This document shows positions 57,604-64,000 of a DNA stretch of 64,000 nt, in pieces (the stretch's first letter is position 1; each line of letters begins with the position of its first letter). Made by a program: the position numbers and the translations under genes. Below the pieces are notes generated by a model. That model had not been told where the DNA came from. It made no database searches and saw only the letters and a program-made list of their open reading frames with translations. Source of the stretch: Zoogloea sp. Its GTDB lineage: Bacteria; Pseudomonadota; Gammaproteobacteria; Burkholderiales; Rhodocyclaceae. The stretch spans positions 1-64,000 of the forward strand of contig NZ_JAQVCN010000018.1 in NCBI RefSeq assembly GCF_028689785.1, read 5' to 3'.

Positions 57604-58401
57604 TCAGGCGAAGACCTTCCAGGCGCGGGCGGTGCGCGTGCCGAAGATCTGCGGGTTCTGGGGCAACTGGTTGGTGGGCAGGTAGGCCGGGGTGATCTTC
57701 TTGAACCAGTCCTGGTAGGTGGCGCTGGCGGGCAGGGCGGCCAGAGCTTTCAGGGCGTAGTAGGTGAAGGCCCCGTTGGGGCGGCTCTTGAAGCGGGTGT
57801 CCCAGCTGAACTGGGTGTCGGTGCAGCCAGCCAGCAGCAGGTCACCACCGCTGCGGGTCAGGCCGCCGACGGCAGGCAGCCGGGCGGCCCTGGGGGCGGG
57901 CAGGTCTTCGGCCTTCATCCACACTTCCGGCGGCAGGAAGCGGGCCCGGGGCATGCCGGCGTCGAGGTCGGCGTTGTCGCCGCGGGTGACGCTGCCCGAG
58001 TGGCAGCTGTCGGAGATCAGCAGCACGCGTACACCGGCGGCCCGGTTGGCGAGGAGGGGGGCGAGCTCGTCGTCGAGCAGTACCTTGCCGGCGCCGATGT
58101 CCCAGGGGCACAGGCCTTCGTCACGGCCGTCGGGCTCGTCGCCGTTGAGGTCGGGCACCCAGGTGCCGTGGCCGGAATAGGTGATCACCAGGGTATCGCC
58201 CTTGGCGGCGCCACTCACCAGGCCGCCGATGCCGGCAACCATGGCGGCCTTGGTGGCCTGGGCATCAATGAGTTGGGTGACGGTGAAGCCCCGGGTGGTG
58301 AGGGCAGCTGCCCAGTCGGTGGCGTCATTGACGCAGCCTGACAGGTCGTTCTGGGTGCCGGGGTAGTCGTTGATGCCGATGCACAGCGCCTTCTTGCTCA
58401 T
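57604..58401 (-). CDS. metacaspase-like cysteine protease (C14)
   Basis: This 265-residue caspase-fold protein starts KKALCIGINDYPGTQNDLSG, a typical metacaspase N-terminus. The catalytic pair is His78 in YSGHGTW and Cys133 in SDSCHSG. Metacaspases cut after Arg or Lys, often activated by calcium. There is no prodomain, signal peptide or extra domain. It precedes the 2012-residue CHAT-lipase gene in the same direction. The shared promoter at 58495-58522 carries a palindrome. A natural hypothesis is that it cleaves the larger protein; this has not been shown. Confidence 0.92.
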   Translation of the reverse strand: MSKKALCIGINDYPGTQNDLSGCVNDATDWAAALTTRGFTVTQLIDAQATKAAMVAGIGGLVSGAAKGDTLVITYSGHGTWVPDLNGDEPDGRDEGLCPWDIGAGKVLLDDELAPLLANRAAGVRVLLISDSCHSGSVTRGDNADLDAGMPRARFLPPEVWMKAEDLPAPRAARLPAVGGLTRSGGDLLLAGCTDTQFSWDTRFKSRPNGAFTYYALKALAALPASATYQDWFKKITPAYLPTNQLPQNPQIFGTRTARAWKVFA

Positions 58402-58494
58402 GATCCGTCTCCCTCTCGTGTCCGCCCCCGGGGGCTGTCGCGGCAGCCGGCGGAGGCGCTGGGGCCCGGCACGCGGCCGGGCTATGGAATATGG

Positions 58495-58522
58495 ATTTAA
58501 GCACCGGTGCTTGAAAGGTCAA
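58495..58522 (-). promoter_or_regulatory. promoter with palindromic operator ahead of metacaspase operon
   Basis: On the minus strand TTGACC (58517-58522) is followed after 16 bases by TTAAAT (58495-58500). The perfect palindrome AAGCACCGGTGCTT (58499-58512) fills the spacer and touches the -10. A protein bound there would block RNA polymerase, so repression is likely. The start would fall near 58487, about 86 bases before the metacaspase ATG. Confidence 0.6.
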
Positions 58523-58552
58523 CGGCTTCTGCGCCGCGCCGACCTGGCCCTG

Positions 58553-59479
58553 TCAGGCGCGTGGCACCAAGCTTAGGTCGCGCAGGGCGGCGACCTGGTC
58601 GAGGATGGGTTGGGGTACTGGCAGGCTGCCTTCGAGCATGGCACGGATCAGGGCCGCGTTGGCCTGCACCTCCGGGTTGTCGGGCTGGCCCTCGATGGGC
58701 GGGGCGCCGCCCTCTTCGGCGGGGAAGGCCACACTGGCCTGACCGTGGATGAAGGCCTCCAGGCGGGGCCGGCGGCGCGGGTTGGCAAAGGCTTCGCCTT
58801 CTGTGCCCCGCAGCAGCATGGCGACGCCGCCCTGGGCAACCAGGTGGGTGTGGATACGCTCCAGGTATTCCGGGTGGGTCATGGAGACCACGCGCACGCT
58901 GTGGCCGGGGGCGGGGTCGAGGAGCTTGGCCAGGGTGTGGGCGCTGTTGCGCACGCCCAGGCGCGGGCGCAGGGCGAGCAGCGGCGCCAGGCCCGGGGCC
59001 AGGGTGTCGAGGGGCAGGCAGGCGAGCTGGCGGGTGGCCAGTTGCCCTTCGGCATCGGCGATGCTGGCCGCAGGATGGATGTCCAGAGCATCGAGTAACT
59101 CGAAGGGGCTCACCCGACTGTCGAAGTCGTGGCGGCCCTGGATCAGCACGGGGACACCTTCCCGGGCCAGCAACAGGGCCAGCAGGGGCATCAGGTTGGC
59201 CTGGCGGCGGGCGCCGTTGTAGGTGGGCAGCACCACCAGGCGGGGGCCGGGGGGAACCACGACGGGCGTGGTGCGGACATCCAGGGCGCGCTGGAAGCCC
59301 AGCAGTTCGTCCAGGGATTCCGCCTTGATGCGCATGGACAGAATGATGGCGCCCAGCTCCAGATCGTGCACCCGGCCGTCCATCATGTCTCCGAACAGCG
59401 CTTCGGCCTGCTCGACGCTGAGGGGCTTAGAACCTTTCGGCCCGCGGCCGATCTCCTTGATGAATGGGGCGTAGGACAT
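58553..59479 (-). CDS. ybiB: DNA-binding protein YbiB (TrpD-like fold)
   Basis: The 308-residue protein is a member of the glycosyltransferase family 3/TrpD fold that has lost phosphoribosyltransferase activity and binds nucleic acids. N-terminal helices (about 1-65, VEQAEALFGDMMDGRV) and the Gly/Pro-rich domain with LVVLPTYNGARRQANLMPL near residue 82 match. It is SOS-linked in E. coli (known of the family). The start at 59479 is chosen as MSYAPFIKEIGRG; the frame upstream is only a shadow of other genes. Confidence 0.88.
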   Translation of the reverse strand: MSYAPFIKEIGRGPKGSKPLSVEQAEALFGDMMDGRVHDLELGAIILSMRIKAESLDELLGFQRALDVRTTPVVVPPGPRLVVLPTYNGARRQANLMPLLALLLAREGVPVLIQGRHDFDSRVSPFELLDALDIHPAASIADAEGQLATRQLACLPLDTLAPGLAPLLALRPRLGVRNSAHTLAKLLDPAPGHSVRVVSMTHPEYLERIHTHLVAQGGVAMLLRGTEGEAFANPRRRPRLEAFIHGQASVAFPAEEGGAPPIEGQPDNPEVQANAALIRAMLEGSLPVPQPILDQVAALRDLSLVPRA

Positions 59480-59614
59480 GATGGGGCGGCGGAGTGAGTT
59501 GGACAGTGCGCCCAGTGTAGCGGATGCGGCGCCGCAACAGACACGCTGCAGCGGGTGGCGCCCAGGGCGTGACCGGGGCAGGCTGCGGACTTTGAACGGA
59601 TAGGGAGCAGCGTG

Positions 59615-60745
59615 ATGAAGCGATGGTGGAGGGGGTGTCTGGGCTTTGGACTGAGCATGGCGGCGACGGTGGCGGTGGCTGCGGGCCTGCCGGTGGAGCG
59701 GCTGCGGGTGCCGGCGGGCTTTCGCATCGAGGTGCTCACCGACCAGGTGCCCAACGCCCGGGGCATGGCTCTGGGGGATTTTGTGGATGGACGTGGCGTG
59801 GTGTACGTGGGTAGCCGCGAGGCCGGGCAGGTCTACGGCGTGGAGATCGACAAGGGCCGGGCCGGCAAGGTGCATGTGCTGGCCCGGGGGCTGACCCAGC
59901 CGGTGGGGGTGGCCTGGCGGGCGGGCAGCCTGTTTGTGTCCGGGGTGTCGCGCATCGTGGCGCTGGATGGCGTCGGGGCGCGACTTAACCAGCCCCCCAC
60001 CCCCCGTGTGGTGACGGAGCAGTTTCCCCAGGAGCGCCACCACGGCTGGAAGTTCATCGCCTTTGGCCCGGATGGCTGGCTCTACGTGCCCGTGGGAGCG
60101 CCCTGCAATGTGTGCGACCGGGACGCCGAGGGCTTCTCCACCATCCAGCGCATCCGCCCGGATGGCAGTGGCGCCGAGATCGTGGCCCGCGGGGTGCGCA
60201 ACACGGTGGGCTTCGACTGGCACCCCCGGGACGGGGCCCTGTGGTTCACCGACAACGGCCGCGACATGCTGGGCGACGAGCTGCCCTCCGACGAGCTCAA
60301 CCGCCTGGGCCGCCCGGGCGAGCACTTCGGTTTTCCCTTCTGCCACCAGGGCGACGTGCCCGACCCCGAGTTTGGCAAGTCCCGAGCCTGCGGCGCCTTT
60401 ACGCCACCGGTGGCAAAGCTGGGCGCGCATGTGGCGGCCCTGGGGATGCGCTTCTACCGGGGCAGCCAGTTTCCCGCCGCCTACCGGCATAACGCCTTCA
60501 TCGCCGAGCATGGTTCGTGGAACCGCAGTCGCAAGTCCGGCTACCGGGTGGTCCGGGTGATTGCCGACGAACAGGGGAAGAGCGCCCGCCAGGAGGTGTT
60601 TGTGGACGGCTGGCTGCAGGTGGATGCCAGCGGGCGCGAAGACGTGTGGGGCCGGCCGGCGGATGTGCTGGAGCTGCCCGACGGATCGCTGCTGATCAGC
60701 GACGACCGGGCCGGGGCGATCTACCGGGTGAGCTACGGCGGCTGA
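59615..60745 (+). CDS. PQQ-dependent sorbosone/sugar dehydrogenase-like protein
   Basis: The 376-residue secreted protein has a signal peptide (ending AVAAG near residue 23) and a six-bladed propeller of the soluble glucose/sorbosone dehydrogenase type. Landmarks are HHGWKFIAFGPDGWLYVPVG near residue 142, a cysteine pair (APCNVCDRD), RGVRNTVGFDWHP near residue 192 and AEHGSWNRS near 300. PQQ is the cofactor of the group, and the pqq operon lies in the same window. The ATG at 59615 is preferred over a GTG three bases upstream because AGGGAG lies at the right distance. Confidence 0.88.
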   Translation: MKRWWRGCLGFGLSMAATVAVAAGLPVERLRVPAGFRIEVLTDQVPNARGMALGDFVDGRGVVYVGSREAGQVYGVEIDKGRAGKVHVLARGLTQPVGVAWRAGSLFVSGVSRIVALDGVGARLNQPPTPRVVTEQFPQERHHGWKFIAFGPDGWLYVPVGAPCNVCDRDAEGFSTIQRIRPDGSGAEIVARGVRNTVGFDWHPRDGALWFTDNGRDMLGDELPSDELNRLGRPGEHFGFPFCHQGDVPDPEFGKSRACGAFTPPVAKLGAHVAALGMRFYRGSQFPAAYRHNAFIAEHGSWNRSRKSGYRVVRVIADEQGKSARQEVFVDGWLQVDASGREDVWGRPADVLELPDGSLLISDDRAGAIYRVSYGG

Positions 60746-60820
60746 CCGGGTGCGCCCCGATTGCGCTGGGGGCCGGCGGCGGCTAGGCTCGCTCCTTTTT
60801 TCCGGCAACAGGGACACGTC

Positions 60821-61693
60821 ATGAAGGTTGGTTTCATCGGTCTGGGCATCATGGGGCGGCCCATGGCCCTCAATATCCTCAAAGGCGGCTTCGATCTTAC
60901 CGTGTGGGCACGCCGCGCCGAATCCATGGCGCCGCTGCTCGAAGCGGGAGCCATAGGCGCGACCAGCGCCGCCGAGGTGGCGGCGGGCTGTGACGTGGTG
61001 TTCTCCATGGTGGCCGATGCGGCCGACGTGGAGCAGGTGGCCCTGGGGGACGGCGGCGTGGCTGAAGGCGCCCGCCCAGGCCTGATCTACGTGGACATGA
61101 GCACCATCGCCCCGGCGGCGGCCCAGTCGATCTCGACGTGGCTGCTGGAGAAGGGCGTAACCATGCTCGACGCGCCGGTATCGGGCGGTGAAGTAGGGGC
61201 GATCAATGGTGGCCTGACCATCATGGTGGGCGGTGACGCAACGGCTTTTGCCCGGGTCGAGCCCCTGTTTGCCTGCATGGGCAAGGCGGCCACTCTGATT
61301 GGCGGCCCGGGCGCCGGGCAGGTGGCCAAGGCCTGCAACCAGATCCTCACCGGGGTGGGTGTGCTGGCGGTGGCCGAGGCCTTCAACTTTGCGCGCAAGA
61401 GCGGCGTGGATGCCGGCAAGGTGCGTGAGGCGCTGCTGGGTGGTTTTGCCTATAGCCGCATCCTCGAGAACCACGGCCAGCGCATGCTCGACCGCAACTT
61501 CAAGCCCGGCTTCAAGGCCTGGATGCACCAGAAGGACATGAACATCGTCATGCAGGAGGCCCACCGCCTGGGGCTGATGCTGCCCAGCAGTGCTGCCACC
61601 GCCCAGCTCTTCAATGCCATGGTGGGTAGCGGCCTGGGTGAGGAGGATTCGGTGGCCGCCCTCAAGCTGCTGGAAAGCCTGTCGGGGGAATGA
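60821..61693 (+). CDS. 3-hydroxyisobutyrate/tartronate-semialdehyde-type dehydrogenase (first copy)
   Basis: A 290-residue NAD(P)-dependent beta-hydroxyacid dehydrogenase. The Rossmann motif is GFIGLGIMGRPMA at residues 4-16, the substrate-binding motif DAPVSGGEVGA near residue 122, the catalytic Lys is in GQVAKACNQIL near residue 170 and the C-terminal KDMNI near 239. It may act on a small hydroxyacid from sugar breakdown. The stop is one base before the start of the next, paralogous gene. Confidence 0.92.
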   Translation: MKVGFIGLGIMGRPMALNILKGGFDLTVWARRAESMAPLLEAGAIGATSAAEVAAGCDVVFSMVADAADVEQVALGDGGVAEGARPGLIYVDMSTIAPAAAQSISTWLLEKGVTMLDAPVSGGEVGAINGGLTIMVGGDATAFARVEPLFACMGKAATLIGGPGAGQVAKACNQILTGVGVLAVAEAFNFARKSGVDAGKVREALLGGFAYSRILENHGQRMLDRNFKPGFKAWMHQKDMNIVMQEAHRLGLMLPSSAATAQLFNAMVGSGLGEEDSVAALKLLESLSGE

Positions 61694-61694
61694 G

Positions 61695-62582
61695 GTGAAG
61701 GTCGGATTTGTCGGACTGGGGGTGATGGGCCGGCCCATGGCCGGGCACCTGATTGCCGCCGGCCATGCGCTGGCGGTATGGGCGCGGCGGCCCGAGTCGG
61801 TTGCCCCGCTGGCGGCCCTGGGCGCGCAGGTTTGCGCCACGCCGGCCGCGCTGGCGCAAAGCTGCGAGGTGGTGATCTCGGTGGTCACCGCCAGCGCCGA
61901 CGTGGAGGCCCTGGCCCTGGGGCCGCAGGGCCTGATCGAGGGCTTTGCCCCCGGCGGCATCCACGTGGACATGAGCACCATCGCCCCGGGCACCGCCCGC
62001 AAGGTGGCCGCCCGCTATGCCGAAAATGGCATCGGCTGGCTGGATGCTCCGGTGTCGGGGGGCGAGATCGGCGCGCGGGATGCCACCCTGGCCATCATGG
62101 CCGGCGGCGAGGCCACGGTGCTGGCGCGTGTGCGGCCGCTGCTGGCCTGCCTGGGCAAGACCGTGGTGCACATCGGCCCCGCCGGTGCCGGGCAGGTGGC
62201 CAAGGCCTGCAACCAGATGATCATGGTCAACGCCATTCAGGCCTGCGCCGAGGCCATGCGCCTGGCCGGCGCCCATGGGGTGGATCTGCACAAGGTGCGC
62301 GAGGCGCTGATGGGCGGCTCGGCGGCCTCCCGGGTACTGGACGTGATGGGCGACCGCATGGCCCGCCGCGACTTTGCCGCCGGTATCCAGTCGCGCCTGC
62401 ATCACAAGGACTTTGCGATCCTGATGGAAGAAGCCCGCCAGCTGGGTGCCCCTCTGCCGGTGGCCGCCCAGACCTGGCAGCAACTCAACGCGCTGATGGC
62501 AATGGGCTGCGGGCGGGACGACACGGCCAGCCTGCTGCGGATGCTGGAGCCCGGGCAGTGGCCCGGTGCCGACAAGGAGTAA
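61695..62582 (+). CDS. 3-hydroxyisobutyrate-type dehydrogenase (second copy)
   Basis: A 295-residue paralogue of the gene before it, with the same motifs (GFVGLGVMGRPMAG, DAPVSGGEIGA, GQVAKACNQMI, KDFAIL). Start is GTG at 61695, one base after the preceding stop, so they are coupled. The two proteins are clearly similar over their full length but diverged, as from an old tandem duplication. They may act as a heteromer or on related substrates. Confidence 0.92.
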   Translation: MKVGFVGLGVMGRPMAGHLIAAGHALAVWARRPESVAPLAALGAQVCATPAALAQSCEVVISVVTASADVEALALGPQGLIEGFAPGGIHVDMSTIAPGTARKVAARYAENGIGWLDAPVSGGEIGARDATLAIMAGGEATVLARVRPLLACLGKTVVHIGPAGAGQVAKACNQMIMVNAIQACAEAMRLAGAHGVDLHKVREALMGGSAASRVLDVMGDRMARRDFAAGIQSRLHHKDFAILMEEARQLGAPLPVAAQTWQQLNALMAMGCGRDDTASLLRMLEPGQWPGADKE

Positions 62583-62586
62583 TCAG

Positions 62587-63108
62587 ATGAAGTCAGCCTT
62601 ACGTCGCCGCGTCGCCGCTACGCTCCTCACTGGCCTCGGGCTCACCGTGCTGGGGGGCTGTGCCGGCTTGCAGTTCGGCATGAAGAAGCCCGAGGTGACT
62701 GTGGTGGACATCCGCCCCCTGGATGCCAACCTGCTCGAACAGCGCTTCGTGCTCAACCTGCGGGTGACCAACCCGAACAGCGTCGAGATCCCCATCGAAG
62801 GCCTCACTTTCCGCGTTGATCTCAACGGCCAGCAGTTCGCCACCGGGGTCAGCAACAAGCCGGTGCTCATCCCCCGCCTCGGCGAGGGGCTGGTGGAAGT
62901 GACCGCCACCACCAGCCTGCCCCGCCTGCTGCGGCAGTTCCGGGAGCTTTCCAAAATGCGGGACAAGGTGGAATACCGCCTCCGCGGCCGCCTGGTGACC
63001 GGCAGTTTTGGTGGTTTCGATTTCGATCAGACGGGTGAGGTGGGCGTGCCCAAGGGCTTTGGCGAGACCGGGCGCCGGGAGAGCGCACCACCGACAGAGC
63101 GCTTTTAG
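62587..63108 (+). CDS. LEA type 2 (LEA14-like) lipoprotein
   Basis: The 173-residue lipoprotein has a lipobox VLGGC (Cys near residue 25) and a WHy/LEA14-like beta-sandwich (VVDIRPLDANLLEQRFVLNL, then RVTNPNSVEIPIEGLTF). Such proteins are linked to desiccation and stress tolerance; the bacterial role is unclear. It starts four bases after the dehydrogenase stop, so it belongs to the same transcript. Confidence 0.88.
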   Translation: MKSALRRRVAATLLTGLGLTVLGGCAGLQFGMKKPEVTVVDIRPLDANLLEQRFVLNLRVTNPNSVEIPIEGLTFRVDLNGQQFATGVSNKPVLIPRLGEGLVEVTATTSLPRLLRQFRELSKMRDKVEYRLRGRLVTGSFGGFDFDQTGEVGVPKGFGETGRRESAPPTERF

Positions 63109-63352
63109 GGGCGGGTGCTCATCGGCAGAGAGCCGTCGTAGGACGCCCGGCGCCGGCTCGCGCTTCTACGGTTCTTTGTCCGTGTTCGGATGGCATAGAA
63201 GGATTGGGGAGTCAGCGCAGCGGCTGAGATTCGAGTGGAACACTTCACTGCTGCGATGAGCAGGAAGTGAGATGCTGGAGCCGTATCTCTACCGCATGTC
63301 CCTGGCTTCCTGGCGGCCACATTCGCCGACGCAGTGCTATCCCTACCATTCG

Positions 63353-64000
63353 ATGAGCCAGCTTGATCGCATCACCCGTATCAACACGATGTTGTCCGAA
63401 CGACGGCTGGTTTCCCGGCAGACGCTGCTGGAAACGCTCGAAGTCTCTCCTGCTACGTTGAAGCGGGACATTGCCTTTCTCCGCGACAACATGAACACCC
63501 CGATCATCTGGGATCGGGACCGGGGTGGTTACCGGTTGGATGCCTCGCAGAGTTCCGGTACGCCGATTTCAGTGCCAAGCATGTGGTTCTCCGACAAGGA
63601 AATCCATGCCATCTTGACGATGCAGCACCTCCTCGCCAATCTCGATCCGGGCGGCTTGATTTCACCCCACGTCGAGCCACTGATGGTTCGTCTCAACACC
63701 ATGCTGGGTGCGGCTGACGACCCCTCCGAAGAGATTCGTCGGCGGGTGATGATCATCGGCGTTGGCAAGCGAAGCCTGAAGCTGGCGCATTTCGAGAACA
63801 TCGGTGTGGCGCTGTTGCGGCGCAGGCGCCTGCGAATCCGCTATTTCGCGCGCAGCAGTGGGGAAGAGAGCGAACGAGAGATCTCGCCCCAGCGCCTCGT
63901 CCACTACAGGGAAAACTGGCATCTGCTCGCGTGGTGCCATCTCCGCGATGAGTTGCGCAATTTCGCCGTAGATAGCCTCCGCGAAGTCCAATTGCTGGAC
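63353..64000 (+). CDS. WYL-domain transcriptional regulator, cut by window end
   Basis: The 5' 216 codons of a HTH-WYL protein. An N-terminal winged helix (MSQLDRITRINTMLSERRLV, then SRQTLLETLEVSPATLKRDI) is followed by DRGGYRL and the start of a WYL domain (RRLRIRYFARSSG, then ENWHLLAWCHLRDELRNF). WYL regulators often sense nucleic acid ligands and lie near defence genes, but the neighbours to the right are outside the window. The frame is open to base 64000. The preceding 244 bases hold no recognisable gene. Confidence 0.88.
   Translation, partial: MSQLDRITRINTMLSERRLVSRQTLLETLEVSPATLKRDIAFLRDNMNTPIIWDRDRGGYRLDASQSSGTPISVPSMWFSDKEIHAILTMQHLLANLDPGGLISPHVEPLMVRLNTMLGAADDPSEEIRRRVMIIGVGKRSLKLAHFENIGVALLRRRRLRIRYFARSSGEESEREISPQRLVHYRENWHLLAWCHLRDELRNFAVDSLREVQLLD

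Noticed and set aside
58553-62002. 1149-codon frame extending ybiB
   Set aside because: Beyond 59479 it only overlaps plus-strand genes in antisense; YbiB homology begins at MSYAPFIKEIG.

Overview
The window is GC-rich, gene-dense DNA. Its gene content points to a denitrifying betaproteobacterium, probably Rhodocyclales-like (my inference from gene content, not a database match). It carries a complete nitrous oxide reductase cluster, PQQ biosynthesis, an assimilatory nitrate reductase and part of an exosortase-A-type polysaccharide locus.

Layout. 0.2-1.2 kb: integron integrase with a LexA-type SOS box; any cassettes would lie left of the window. 1.4-4.3 kb: prfC, a GNAT protein and a lipoprotein. 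4.4-7.7 kb: pqqABCDE on the minus strand. 7.8-10.5 kb: proline iminopeptidase, a membrane spermidine-synthase-like protein and a c5-type cytochrome lipoprotein. 10.7-13.2 kb: three genes with peptidoglycan-hydrolase features. 13.2-23.3 kb: nosZ, nosR, a membrane protein, nosD, nosF, nosY, nosL, two unknown genes and a second NosL-like gene, with a HicA-like gene on the opposite strand and FNR-type promoters ahead of nosZ and nosR. 23.4-32.6 kb: core genes (Smr protein, trxB, Crp-family regulator, ftsK, lolA, rarA, serS). 32.7-37.0 kb: AhpD-like protein, tRNA-Ser(CGA), then an RHH-like protein-PspA-YqiJ-flotillin envelope-stress operon. 37.1-37.8 kb: IS1182-like remnant. 37.8-48.5 kb: exosortase-A-associated genes in two divergent arms, without an exosortase in the window. 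48.6-51.3 kb: nasA. 51.5-58.4 kb: a metacaspase followed by a 2012-residue protein with two lipase-like alpha/beta-hydrolase domains and a CHAT caspase-like domain. 58.5-63.1 kb: ybiB, a PQQ-type sorbosone dehydrogenase, two tandem 3-hydroxyisobutyrate-type dehydrogenases and a LEA14-like lipoprotein. 63.35 kb to the end: a truncated WYL-domain regulator.

How the genes work together. The pqq operon makes the cofactor that the sorbosone dehydrogenase at 59.6 kb probably uses. The nos genes form one respiratory unit reducing N2O. The polysaccharide arms supply activated acyl or amino groups, transfer sugars and flip the product. The most interesting candidate is the metacaspase plus double-lipase/CHAT pair. 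It combines two caspase-fold proteases with two putative lipases behind a promoter that contains a 14-bp palindromic operator, which is the architecture expected of a self-destruct or defence module. All functional statements come from reading motifs in the translated sequence; no database search was run.
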